Assembly: GCF_001750105.1 (NCBI RefSeq)
Contig: NZ_CP014143.1
Span: 2,821,501-2,885,500, forward strand
Reading direction: 5' to 3'
DNA length: 64,000 bases
Origin: Microbulbifer aggregans
Lineage (GTDB): Bacteria; Pseudomonadota; Gammaproteobacteria; Pseudomonadales; Cellvibrionaceae
A model generated the notes under the pieces. The model was not told the DNA's origin. It searched no databases and saw only the letters and a program-made list of their open reading frames with translations. Each line of letters begins with the position of its first letter. Position 1 is the first letter of the stretch. Both the position numbers and the translations under genes were made by a program. This document shows positions 56,292-64,000 of this stretch, one piece after another.

Positions 56292-57149
56292 TCAGCTGTC
56301 GCCCTTGGCCGGGGCATCTTCCAGTGAATGGCTCTGCGGGCCGCTGTACCAGAAGTTGTAGAAGTCCTCGGTCACCCGCTGTTCAATCTCGTGCGCCTCC
56401 TCCCGGGGGCAGAACAGGGTGATCGTGACAACGTCATGCCCCAGCTCGTTGGTGGTGAAGCTGATCTTGGCTTCAGTGCCAACCAGCTCGACTCCGGTGC
56501 GATGCTCGATCATCTGGCAGTAGCGCACAGCCACATCGTGGAATGCCTCGCTGTGTTCACGGATGCGCTCCAGCAGGAACTCCTTGGCCGCAAACGGGTT
56601 GCCTCCCTTGTTTTCACGGGTGATGGAGAATGAGTGCTCGATATAGCGCCGCATAAAGTTGAAATTCTTGACTGGCTTGGAGAAGAACACATTGTTGGGG
56701 ATGTAGAGTGTGATGCCCGTGTAGCCACTGCCGAGACCATGGGGGTCGATCTCCAGTAGTGTGGTGCTGAGCCAGTCGCTATCGATTACCTCGCCGAAAT
56801 GCTCGCCAACCATGACCCAGTCACCCACCTGGAAAGAGCGCATATTGGCCTGGTACAGCTTGGCGACCAGGCTCTGCACCAGCTCACGCAGCGCAAGCAC
56901 GATGGCCACCGAGAATGCCGCGATAGAGAGGGCAAACTCCCTAAGCTCGGATACCCAGATGGCGACCAGGCCGATGACGATCACCAGGTTGGAGAAATTG
57001 TGGACGGTATTGATGCGACGCCGACGGTCCTGCTTGGACCAGCGGGTAAAGCGCGCAAAGAGGAGTGATAAAAGTATTCTCAGCAGGATGATCGAGACGA
57101 TCATCAGTGCCGAGAGGAGAAGTTTGTTTTCGAACAGCTGTTCCAACAT
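56292..57149 (-). CDS. MscS-family mechanosensitive channel
   Basis: The 285-residue protein has three to four membrane helices and the MscS pore/beta region (SIAAFSVAIVLALRELVQSLVAKLYQANMRSFQVGDWVMVGEHFGEVID). The pore helix is less Gly/Ala-rich than in E. coli MscS, so gating may differ. A mostly polar C-terminal domain follows. No regulator is adjacent. Confidence 0.88.
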   Translation of the reverse strand: MLEQLFENKLLLSALMIVSIILLRILLSLLFARFTRWSKQDRRRRINTVHNFSNLVIVIGLVAIWVSELREFALSIAAFSVAIVLALRELVQSLVAKLYQANMRSFQVGDWVMVGEHFGEVIDSDWLSTTLLEIDPHGLGSGYTGITLYIPNNVFFSKPVKNFNFMRRYIEHSFSITRENKGGNPFAAKEFLLERIREHSEAFHDVAVRYCQMIEHRTGVELVGTEAKISFTTNELGHDVVTITLFCPREEAHEIEQRVTEDFYNFWYSGPQSHSLEDAPAKGDS

Positions 57150-57579
57150 CGGGTGACTACCGTGTCCGCCGCGCGGCCTACCAAGTGTAAAAAGGCGCCG
57201 ATTATAGGGGCTTTCGAGGGTTCAACGCACCACTCTGAAAAGAATAGACCGCGAGCTTGTGCGGCCTATCACCACGAGCCTGTCACCACGAGCCTGTCGC
57301 GCGAACCTGCTGCATTTGCAGTCCCATCAGTTGACTGGCGCCGCAGGCAAAGGCCGCATGCGGGAAACCGATTCGCCGAGTTCGAAGGTTCGGCAGGGGT
57401 ACCTTCCGATACTGCCAATTTTCTCGACTGTTGACGGCTAGCCCTCTTCGAGCGTGTGCAAGCGGCGAGTACCGCGCCTCTGGTGTGTGCCTCAGCACTT
57501 TGCTTGCGTTTCATAGCCGTGCAGCGACAATGAGGTAATTGCAGGGAAGAAAAAACAGCCGAGGGCGGAGTAATCGTCG
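57150..57579. other. 430-bp intergenic region with a short tandem repeat
   Basis: No gene is supported here. It separates the divergent mscS-like and acetolactate-synthase-like genes and should hold both promoters. A tandem pair of ACCACGAGCCTGTC lies at 57271-57284 and 57285-57298, partly similar to the following CGCGCGAAC sequence. I see no other structure. Confidence 0.4.
57271..57298. repeat. Two tandem 14-bp repeats
   Basis: ACCACGAGCCTGTC occurs twice head to tail with no mismatch. It may be a replication slip; no function is evident. Confidence 0.7.
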
Positions 57580-59220
57580 ATGAAAGCATCTGACTTGTTT
57601 GTGCGGGCACTGGAGGCGGAGGGCGTCGAATACGTCTTTGCTATCCCGGGGGAAGAGAACCTGGATCTTTTGGAGTCACTGCGCGGCTCGAAGGTCAAAC
57701 TGGTTGTCACCCGTCACGAACAGGCTGCCGGTTTTATGGCTGCCACCTACGGGCGCCTGACTGGAAACTCCGGTGTCTGCCTGTCGACCCTGGGGCCGGG
57801 CGCCACCAACCTGGTGACGGCGGCCGCCTATGCCCAGTTGGGCGCAATGCCCATGGTGATGGTGACCGGGCAAAAGCCTATCAAGAGCTCCAAGCAGGGC
57901 CAGTTTCAGATCATCGACGTGGTCGACATGATGCAGCCCCTGACCAAGTTCACCAAGACCATTGTCAGCGGCGACAATGTGCCCGCGCACGTGCGCGAGG
58001 CGTTCCGGCTTGCGGAAGAAGAACGCCCGGGCGCCACTCACCTGGAGCTTCCGGAGGACATTGCCCGTGAGCACTCCACCATGCCGGTGCTCGAGCCCAG
58101 CTACACCCGTCGACCCATCGCTGAAGAGAAAGCCATCCGTCAGGCGGCGGAGGCAATCGCGGCGGCGCGCAAGCCGCTACTGCTGATTGGCGCCGGCGCC
58201 AATCGCAAGCTGACGGCCAAAATGCTGCGGGAGTTCGTCGCCAAGCTCGGTATTCCGACGATCACCACCCAGATGGGCAAAGGGGTGATCGACGAGTCGG
58301 GCCCGCACTTTATCGGCAATACGGCCCTTTCCGATGGGGATTTTGTGCATCGGGCGATCGATCAGGCGGACCTGATCATCAACGTCGGCCACGATGTAGT
58401 GGAGAAGCCGCCTTTCTTCATGCGCCCAGGCGGTGCCGAAGTGGTGCATATCAACTTCAATTCTGCTCAGGTGGACCCGGTCTACTTCCCGCAAATCGAG
58501 GTGGTCGGTGATATTGCCAACAGCCTCTGGCAGCTGAAGGAGCGCCTTGAGCCCCAGGAGCACTGGAGCTTTGCGGATGCAAAGCGGATTCGCGAGGCGT
58601 TACAAAAACATATCGCCGACGGATGTGGTGACGATAGTTTCCCGATGCGTCCGCAGCGGGTGGTAAAGGAAGTCCGCGGTGTCATGCCTGAGGATGGCAT
58701 CCTCGCCCTGGATAACGGCATGTACAAGATCTGGTTTGCACGAAACTATCCGGCCCATTCGCCGAATTCCGTGCTGCTGGACAATGCATTGGCCACGATG
58801 GGGGCCGGCGTGCCGTCGGCCATGGCGGCAAAGCTGGTCTACCCGGAGCGCAAGGTGCTGGCGATCTGTGGTGACGGCGGCTTTATGATGAACTCCCAGG
58901 AGCTGGAGACCGCCGTGCGCCTGAAGCAGGATCTTGTCATCCTGCTGCTGCGGGATGATGCCTACGGCATGATCAAGTGGAAACAGGCGCAAATGGAGTA
59001 CCACGACTTCGGCCTGGATTTTGGCAACCCGGATTTTGTCGCCTACGCGGAATCCTACGGCGCCCATGGCCATCGGGTTTCCGCAACCAAGGAGTTCAAG
59101 CCATTGCTGGAGCAGTGCTTTTCCGAGGGCGGCGTGCACTTGATCGATGTGCCGGTGAATTACAGCGACAATGACCGGATACTGAACCAGGAAATTCGTG
59201 AGCTTGCCCGCAAGCTCTGA
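57580..59220 (+). CDS. Acetolactate-synthase-like thiamine-diphosphate enzyme
   Basis: The 546-residue protein has the three domains of the acetohydroxyacid-synthase family: the catalytic Glu47 (TRHEQAAGF), the Gln/Lys-rich loop of the middle part, and the ThDP/Mg motif GDGGFMMNSQELETAVRLKQDLVILLLRDDAYG. A regulatory small-subunit gene is absent, which suggests a catabolic or unusual member rather than branched-chain amino-acid synthesis. It is followed at 69 bp by an aldehyde dehydrogenase gene in the same direction; the pair probably serves one pathway. Substrate unknown. Confidence 0.9.
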   Translation: MKASDLFVRALEAEGVEYVFAIPGEENLDLLESLRGSKVKLVVTRHEQAAGFMAATYGRLTGNSGVCLSTLGPGATNLVTAAAYAQLGAMPMVMVTGQKPIKSSKQGQFQIIDVVDMMQPLTKFTKTIVSGDNVPAHVREAFRLAEEERPGATHLELPEDIAREHSTMPVLEPSYTRRPIAEEKAIRQAAEAIAAARKPLLLIGAGANRKLTAKMLREFVAKLGIPTITTQMGKGVIDESGPHFIGNTALSDGDFVHRAIDQADLIINVGHDVVEKPPFFMRPGGAEVVHINFNSAQVDPVYFPQIEVVGDIANSLWQLKERLEPQEHWSFADAKRIREALQKHIADGCGDDSFPMRPQRVVKEVRGVMPEDGILALDNGMYKIWFARNYPAHSPNSVLLDNALATMGAGVPSAMAAKLVYPERKVLAICGDGGFMMNSQELETAVRLKQDLVILLLRDDAYGMIKWKQAQMEYHDFGLDFGNPDFVAYAESYGAHGHRVSATKEFKPLLEQCFSEGGVHLIDVPVNYSDNDRILNQEIRELARKL

Positions 59221-59288
59221 CGGAGATCTATCTGCCTGCGCATTTTGGCTGTTTGCCGCCAAGAAACACCCAAGCAATGGAGGGCGCC

Positions 59289-60722
59289 GTGCTCCGGGAA
59301 ACTTATCCTTACTACCTTGCCAATAAGGCGGTGTTCGCCAACGCCGATCTGGCTGTGACCGACAAATACTCCGGGGAGGTCGCCACCCGCGTGGCTATGG
59401 CAGACACCGGTGTGATCGACAGCGCAATCGAGTGGGCGGTTCGGGCAGAAAAACCGCTTGCCGCCATGCCGCCTTACGAGCGCCAGGCCGTGCTCAACCA
59501 CTGCGTGCAACGCTTCCAGGAACGTTTCGAGGAGCTGGCTGAGGCGCTCTGTATCGAGGCGGGAAAGCCGATCAAGGATGCTCGCGGCGAGGTGTCCCGC
59601 CTGATTGATACATTTCGGGTTGCCGCCGAAGAGTCGGTGCGGATTGACGGTGAGGTCCTGAACCTGGAAATCTCCGCCCGAGCCCGCGGCTACCGTGGTT
59701 TCGTCAAGCGGGTGCCGGTGGGAGCCTGCTCGTTTATTTCTCCGTTCAACTTCCCGCTCAATCTGGCTGCCCATAAAGTGGCGCCGGCGATTGCCGCTGG
59801 ATGTCCGTTCGTGCTCAAGCCCGCCAGTCGTACGCCGATCGGTGCACTGATCATCGCCGAAGTGCTGGCGGAGACGGACCTGCCCAAAGGGGCTTTTTCG
59901 GTCTTGCCGTGCCATCGGGAAGGCGCGGATCTCTTTACCGTGGACGATCGCTTCAAGCTACTCAGCTTCACCGGTTCTCCCGCGGTCGGTTGGGACCTGA
60001 AGGCCCGGGCGGGACGAAAGAAAGTCGTGCTGGAACTGGGTGGAAATGCTGCCTGCGTAGTGGACGCGGATGCCGATCTCGACGATGCCGTGGAACGCCT
60101 CATTTTCGGGGCTTTTTACCAGTCTGGCCAAAGCTGCATTGGCGTCCAGCGTATTTTCGGTCATGCCGCCATCTACGATGAACTCAAGCAACGGCTGGTG
60201 GAGCGTACGAAACAGCTCAAGAAAGGCGACCCCAAGGAGGAAGAGACTTTTATTGGTCCAATGATTTCCGAAGGGGAGGCGACCCGGCTACACAATTGGA
60301 TCAAAGAGGGCGTCGAGAAGGGCGGCACCCTGCTGTGTGGTGGAAATCGTGACGGCGCCATGCTTGACCCGACCCTAATGGAAGGGGTGCCGAAAGGATG
60401 TGCGGTGGTCGAGGAAGAAGCTTTTGGGCCGGTGGCAGTACTGGCACCGTTCGAAGACTTCGACGCGGTGCTGGCGCAGGTGAACGACAGCGCCTTCGGG
60501 CTGCAGGCCGGAATCTTTACCCGCGACCTTTACAAAGCCCAGCAGGCGTGGGATGAGCTGCATGTGGGCGGCGTTATTATCGGTGATGTGCCCAGTTGGC
60601 GCGTGGACAACATGCCCTATGGCGGCGTCAAGGACTCCGGCCTGGGCCGTGAAGGTATTCGCTGGGCGATTGCGGACATGACGGAAGAGCGCCTGATGGT
60701 GATCCGCACCCCACAGACGTAG
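59289..60722 (+). CDS. Aldehyde dehydrogenase paired with the ThDP enzyme
   Basis: The 477-residue NAD(P)-dependent aldehyde dehydrogenase has the motifs FISPFNFPLNLAAHKVAPAIAAGCPFVLKP, LSFTGSPAVGW, general-base Glu in LELGGNAACVV and catalytic Cys near 283 in GQSCIGVQ. The GTG at 59289 is chosen for the GGAGG just before it; ATG 59277 and TTG 59253 are weaker. The upstream ThDP enzyme could deliver an aldehyde to it. Confidence 0.92.
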   Translation: MLRETYPYYLANKAVFANADLAVTDKYSGEVATRVAMADTGVIDSAIEWAVRAEKPLAAMPPYERQAVLNHCVQRFQERFEELAEALCIEAGKPIKDARGEVSRLIDTFRVAAEESVRIDGEVLNLEISARARGYRGFVKRVPVGACSFISPFNFPLNLAAHKVAPAIAAGCPFVLKPASRTPIGALIIAEVLAETDLPKGAFSVLPCHREGADLFTVDDRFKLLSFTGSPAVGWDLKARAGRKKVVLELGGNAACVVDADADLDDAVERLIFGAFYQSGQSCIGVQRIFGHAAIYDELKQRLVERTKQLKKGDPKEEETFIGPMISEGEATRLHNWIKEGVEKGGTLLCGGNRDGAMLDPTLMEGVPKGCAVVEEEAFGPVAVLAPFEDFDAVLAQVNDSAFGLQAGIFTRDLYKAQQAWDELHVGGVIIGDVPSWRVDNMPYGGVKDSGLGREGIRWAIADMTEERLMVIRTPQT

Positions 60723-60789
60723 GGTTACCACTACAGATTTGGAGATGCCAATCCGTTCTTCTCTGACAGCCAGTGACACGTATTGACGT

Positions 60790-61803
60790 TTACCACTCGA
60801 CGCAGATTTTCCCGAAGTGCCCGCCGCTCTCCTCAAAACGGAAGGCGTCTGGCAGCTGCTCGAATCCGAAGGTTCGGTCCACAATCGGCCGGATGCCCGT
60901 CTGGTTGAGGGCCGTGATGTAGTCCTGCTGGTTGCGACGACTGCCGACGATAAGGCCCTGCAATCGAGCCTGCTTTGCCATCAGGGTGGCAGTGGGGACG
61001 TCGCCGGCCATACCGGTCAGGACGCCAATCAGGGCAATATGCCCGCCTACGCGAACGGCGTTGATGGACTGGGCCAGCGTGCCTGGGCCGCCAACTTCCA
61101 CGACGTGGTCGGCGCCGCGCCCATCCGTCAGTTCCAGTACTTTTTCTCCCCAGTTTTCTTCCTGTCGGTAGTTGATCGTATGGTCGGCGCCGAGGCTTTT
61201 CACCCGTTCAAGCTTCTCGTCTGAAGAGGAGGTTGCGATCACTGAGGCGCCCATCGCCTTCGCAATCTGAATGGCTGCGATGGAGACCCCGCCAGTGCCC
61301 AGGGTGAGAACGGTGTCGCCGGCCTTCATTGCACCGTCAACAATCAGTGCCCGCCAGGCGGTCAGTCCGGCGGTGGTGATGGTGGCGGACTCCGTATGGC
61401 TCCAGTCCTGTGGCGCATGGGTGAAGGCTGCCGCATCCCGCACGGCGTGAGTAATGGCGAAGCCGTCAATGCCATCGCCCGGAGTTCCGCTAAAGTCATG
61501 GACCGCGGGGGAGGGGAGTCCATCGGACCACTGGGGAAAGAAGCAGGAAACCACATGATCCCCGGCGGCAAACTCTGTCACCCCGTCACCAACGGCCTCT
61601 ACCACGCCGGCGCCATCTGACATCAAGACTCGCCCGTCATCGGCAGGTATCTGGCCGGTGGCGACCAGTAGATCGTGAAAGTTCAGCGATGTTGCGTGAA
61701 TGGCAACGCGGATCTGGCCCGGGGCGGGCTTGCCCGGATCCGGAATGTCCTTTATTACGAGTTGGTCGAGGCCTCCGGGCGTGCGGACAACATATCCTTT
61801 CAT
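60790..61803 (-). CDS. MDR-family zinc-free NAD(P)H oxidoreductase
   Basis: The 337-residue protein is a medium-chain dehydrogenase of the quinone-oxidoreductase type (VAIHATSLNFHDLLVATG, LTLGTGGVSIAAIQIAKAMGASVIATSSSDEKLERVKSLGADHTINY). Zinc ligands of alcohol dehydrogenases are lacking. The ATG at 61803 has GAGAG upstream; the in-frame extension to 61926 is Arg/Gln-rich and not family-like. It is convergent with the aldehyde dehydrogenase gene and lies 141 bp after trhP, on the same strand. Confidence 0.9.
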   Translation of the reverse strand: MKGYVVRTPGGLDQLVIKDIPDPGKPAPGQIRVAIHATSLNFHDLLVATGQIPADDGRVLMSDGAGVVEAVGDGVTEFAAGDHVVSCFFPQWSDGLPSPAVHDFSGTPGDGIDGFAITHAVRDAAAFTHAPQDWSHTESATITTAGLTAWRALIVDGAMKAGDTVLTLGTGGVSIAAIQIAKAMGASVIATSSSDEKLERVKSLGADHTINYRQEENWGEKVLELTDGRGADHVVEVGGPGTLAQSINAVRVGGHIALIGVLTGMAGDVPTATLMAKQARLQGLIVGSRRNQQDYITALNQTGIRPIVDRTFGFEQLPDAFRFEESGGHFGKICVEW

Positions 61804-61944
61804 CTGGGCAGCTCTCATTGGTCGGGCAGGACGATCACTTCGAACCTGAAGTCTAGATGCCTGCCGCGTGAGAGTTGCTTGCTGTGTGCGATAGTTGGGT
61901 TGGCGCAATCTGGATGTGTCCGCCAAATGGGGCCTCGGTCGCGT

Positions 61945-63267
61945 CTATTTCAGGTGGCGCATTACCATTGCGTAGCCGCCGTCGGCAGACAGCTGCACAC
62001 CCTCCGGCTTGGGGATTCGAACCACGTGGCCCGAGCCCGGGGCGGTCTCAATAGAGCGACCATGGGTATCTTCCAGCACCTGCAAGCTGAGGCGCTGATT
62101 GCCCTGAGGGGTGATCAGGTCCAGGGTGTCGCCACGCTCGAAGTAGTTCTTTACGTCAAGGGTCAGCCAGCTCTCGTCAGATTCGCGCACTTCGGCGACG
62201 AACTGCTGGGCAGTATTGGTGGAGCTTCCCTGTTCGTAGTTCTGGAATTCGCTGGGAAGGTGTCGTCGGTAGAAGCCCTCCGTGTAGCCGCGATTGGCCA
62301 GGTGCTCCAGCTCTGTCATCAGACCCATGTCAAAGTTGCGCCCGGCGAGCGCGTCGTCGATGGCCCGGCGGTATACCTGAGCAGTACGCGCCACATAGTA
62401 ATGGCTCTTTGTACGTCCCTCGATCTTGAGGGAGTGGATGCCCATCTGCACAAGCCTGGCGACATGCTGCACCGCGCGCAGATCCTTGGAGTTCATGATG
62501 TAGGTGCCGTGTTCGTCCTCATAAGCGGGCATGTATTCCCCGGGCCGACTGCGCTCCTGCAGCAGCACCGGCTCAATACCTGCGTTAACCGGATCGAAAA
62601 CCCGGGCAGATGGCTCAACAGCAATCAGGTCGCCGACTTCGTTCTCACGTGCCGCGTGGGCGTTGTACTCCCAGCGGCAGGAGTTTGTACACGCCCCTTG
62701 ATTGGAGTCGCGATGGGTCATGTAGCCAGATAGCAGGCAGCGGCCGGAGTAGGCGATACACAGTGCGCCATGCACAAAGACTTCCAGCTCCACTTCCGGG
62801 CACTGCTGGCGAATCTCCTCGATTTCATCGATCGAGAGTTCGCGGGAGAGGATCACCCGGCTGATGCCCTGGCGCGCCCAGAAACGCACAGAGGCCCAGT
62901 TCACGGCGTTTGCCTGTACCGAAAGATGCACCTCCTGCTCTGGCCAGCGCTCGCGCACCAGCATGATCAGCCCTGGATCTGACATGATCAGGGCATCCGG
63001 CCTCATTTCGATAATGGGTTCCAGGTCGCGGAGATAGCTGCGCACTTTGTCATTGTGGGGTGCGATGTTGCTGGCCAGGTAAAACAGCTTTCCCTGACTT
63101 TGAGCCTCCTCGATCGCGGCCGCCAGATTATCCAGCTTGTTGAATTCATTGTTGCGGACTCGCAGGCTGTAACGTGGCTGGCCCGCATAGACCGCGTCTG
63201 CGCCGTAAGCGAAGGCGTAGCGCATGCTCTTGAGGGTGCCGGCGGGGGAGAGAAGCTCTGTGCTCAT
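61945..63267 (-). CDS. trhP: tRNA U34 hydroxylation protein TrhP (U32 peptidase family)
   Basis: The 440-residue protein matches YegQ/TrhP: start ELLSPAGTLKSMRYAFAYGADAVYAGQPRYSLR, the U32 signature EVFVHGALCIAYSGRCLLSGYMTHRDSNQGACTNSCRW with its Cys set, and a C-terminal beta-barrel. TrhP makes 5-hydroxyuridine at tRNA position 34 by a route that does not use O2 but depends on prephenate. The ATG at 63267 is preferred over a GTG at 63279. A perfect FNR/Anr site lies about 72 bp upstream. Confidence 0.93.
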   Translation of the reverse strand: MSTELLSPAGTLKSMRYAFAYGADAVYAGQPRYSLRVRNNEFNKLDNLAAAIEEAQSQGKLFYLASNIAPHNDKVRSYLRDLEPIIEMRPDALIMSDPGLIMLVRERWPEQEVHLSVQANAVNWASVRFWARQGISRVILSRELSIDEIEEIRQQCPEVELEVFVHGALCIAYSGRCLLSGYMTHRDSNQGACTNSCRWEYNAHAARENEVGDLIAVEPSARVFDPVNAGIEPVLLQERSRPGEYMPAYEDEHGTYIMNSKDLRAVQHVARLVQMGIHSLKIEGRTKSHYYVARTAQVYRRAIDDALAGRNFDMGLMTELEHLANRGYTEGFYRRHLPSEFQNYEQGSSTNTAQQFVAEVRESDESWLTLDVKNYFERGDTLDLITPQGNQRLSLQVLEDTHGRSIETAPGSGHVVRIPKPEGVQLSADGGYAMVMRHLK

Positions 63268-63332
63268 GGGAGTTACCACATTTAGTCTGTACTGGCAGGC
63301 GCGACATTTTCCGCACCATCGGCTCTCTCAGC

Positions 63333-63346
63333 TTGATCCAAATCAA
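63333..63346. promoter_or_regulatory. FNR/Anr box upstream of trhP
   Basis: TTGATCCAAATCAA is a perfect match to the FNR/Anr consensus TTGAT-N4-ATCAA. Its centre is about 72 bp from the trhP ATG, compatible with activation if the transcript starts near 63298. I could not identify a strong -10. Confidence 0.75.
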
Positions 63347-63465
63347 GGGCAAGGCGGAGTTGCCTGGTCGTTGCGGGTTTACTGTGGGGACATGCTCTGG
63401 TCTGGATTCGCACGGGTTCCTTCCGGGCGGCCGACTGCCCCGAGAAAGACCGACCTGGGTGCGCT

Positions 63466-63669
63466 CATAATTATTTATGTGCGTCGTGCGGGCTGCCAGC
63501 TCCTGCCATCGATAGCACTTGTATCCTGCGCGCCGGACATAAATAATTATGAGGTTCGCACATAACTATTTATGGTGAGATGAGCCATAAATAGTTATGT
63601 TTTCAGTGTGGTGTGCGACCTTCCATGGGTGACATAAATTGTTATGTGGTCGTTACATAAATAGTTATG
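63466..63669. repeat. Phased array of six CATAA-N4-TTATG palindromes
   Basis: Six 14-bp boxes lie at 63466-63479, 63538-63551, 63561-63574, 63586-63599, 63633-63646 and 63656-63669. All keep the arms CATAA and TTATG with no mismatch. The N4 cores are TTAT, ATAA, CTAT, ATAG, ATTG and ATAG; with boxes 1 and 3 read on the other strand the consensus is CATAAATARTTATG. Centre distances are 72, 23, 25, 47 and 23 bp, close to 3, 1, 1, 2 and 1 times 24. The last box ends 10 bp before the start codon of the small gene at 63680. Confidence 0.9.
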
Positions 63670-63679
63670 CGAGGCCGGC

Positions 63680-63946
63680 GTGGCATCAATCATTATTGAC
63701 GGAAGAAATGCAGACTCTAAGCGGGTCTCAATCAGTCTGGATCAGTTCTTGTGGCGGCTCGTTTGCGCAGACTTCCGTTCAGAAGCGGATGCGCGCAGCT
63801 GGGTCAGGGCATACATGGCTACGCTACACACGACCAAGGGCCTGACTGCGATTGTGCGGGATCACTGCTTACACCGTATCGTGAAGCCGTCGCTGATTCG
63901 GCGGGTTCAGGGGCTGGAAGGCCAGATGGATATCGACGAGTTGTGA
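63680..63946 (+). CDS. Small protein with possible ribbon-helix-helix N-terminus
   Basis: The 88-residue product starts with GTG (a GAGG site lies about 6 bp upstream). Residues 14-30 (KRVSISLDQFLWRLVC) could form the strand and first helix of a ribbon-helix-helix DNA-binding domain; the rest is helical and basic (HRIVKPSLIRRVQG). I cannot name the family. Position right behind six identical palindromes suggests that it binds them and controls its own promoter, as many small ribbon-helix-helix repressors do on arrays of short repeats. It is the last complete gene before the window ends. Confidence 0.6.
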   Translation: MASIIIDGRNADSKRVSISLDQFLWRLVCADFRSEADARSWVRAYMATLHTTKGLTAIVRDHCLHRIVKPSLIRRVQGLEGQMDIDEL

Positions 63947-64000
63947 TGGCTCGAGGAGGGTAAAGTTACGCGCTCAATGCGTGGCTTTCCCTGTTTCGCG

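Larger units (their letters stand above)
63268..63679. promoter_or_regulatory. 412-bp regulatory region between trhP and the small DNA-binding-like gene
   Basis: The region separates two divergent genes and holds one FNR/Anr site near trhP and six CATAA-N4-TTATG palindromes nearer the right-hand gene, each listed separately. No gene is supported inside it. Its density of palindromes is unique in this window. Confidence 0.7.

Noticed and set aside
57271..57298. The tandem 14-bp pair as a regulatory array
   Set aside because: There are only two copies, with no inverted symmetry and no matching site near other genes.
61675..62733. 352-residue + strand frame across trhP and the MDR gene
   Set aside because: It lies opposite two well-supported genes and covers their intergenic gap; composition is not protein-like.
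63466..63669. The palindrome array as a CRISPR
   Set aside because: The repeats are only 14 bp, the spacers are irregular (9 to 58 bp), two copies are in reverse orientation and no cas gene is present.
63466..63669. The palindrome array as DnaA boxes or a replication origin
   Set aside because: The motif does not match TTATNCACA and no dnaA, repA or AT-rich unwinding region is seen here.
1..64000. tRNA, rRNA, insertion sequences, prophage or transposase genes
   Set aside because: I looked for cloverleaf-like sequences, transposase motifs and long terminal inverted repeats and found none I can support.

Overview
The window reads as one contiguous stretch of a gammaproteobacterial chromosome. 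Gene density, even GC-rich codon use, two-subunit ETF beside ETF-QO, a complete general secretory (type II) cluster, several TonB-dependent receptors and an Mrp-type cation antiporter fit a marine, polymer-degrading organism of the Cellvibrionales (Microbulbifer-like). That placement is an inference from gene content; no rRNA or tRNA gene was found to settle it.

Layout. 1-5600: a lipoprotein and TonB-dependent receptor pair, then an isochorismatase-fold protein whose nucleophilic Cys is replaced by Ser. 5700-9490: ETF-ubiquinone oxidoreductase divergent from etfB-etfA, with a PsrA-type palindrome between them. 9671-20169: an uninterrupted gspCDEFGHIJKLM operon (no gspN, no gspO here). 20370-23368: two small conserved proteins and a large hybrid histidine kinase that has lost its phospho-accepting His. 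23372-26155: arsR, an ArsJ-associated GAPDH and arsJ, a pathway that converts arsenate to 1-arseno-3-phosphoglycerate and exports it. 26341-29424: xthA and prc. 29732-38627: an orphan OmpR-type regulator, then a Rap1a/Tai-like secreted protein that appears to lead a rearranged Mrp antiporter operon (E, F, G, DUF4040-B, C, D and two further NuoL/M/N-like subunits). 38629-43850: TetR regulator and an RND efflux pair without outer-membrane factor. 43969-49406: TonB receptor, DUF547 protein, second TonB receptor. 49546-53932: AraC regulator divergent from SDR, cupin, cyclophilin-like and alcohol dehydrogenase genes; the last three all carry export signals. 54096-57149: deaminase, extradiol dioxygenase, azoreductase and MscS channel. 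57580-61803: acetolactate-synthase-like enzyme with an aldehyde dehydrogenase, and a convergent MDR oxidoreductase. 61945-63267: trhP, with a perfect FNR/Anr site upstream.

The strongest unexplained signal is at the right end. Six copies of a 14-bp palindrome, CATAA-N4-TTATG, lie between 63466 and 63669 at spacings close to multiples of 24 bp, directly in front of an 88-residue protein with a possible ribbon-helix-helix start. This looks like a phased operator array, or the edge of an element that continues past the window.

Several starts were moved to internal codons where a ribosome binding site or family length favoured it; each such case is stated in its entry. All family calls come from reading the sequence, without database searches.
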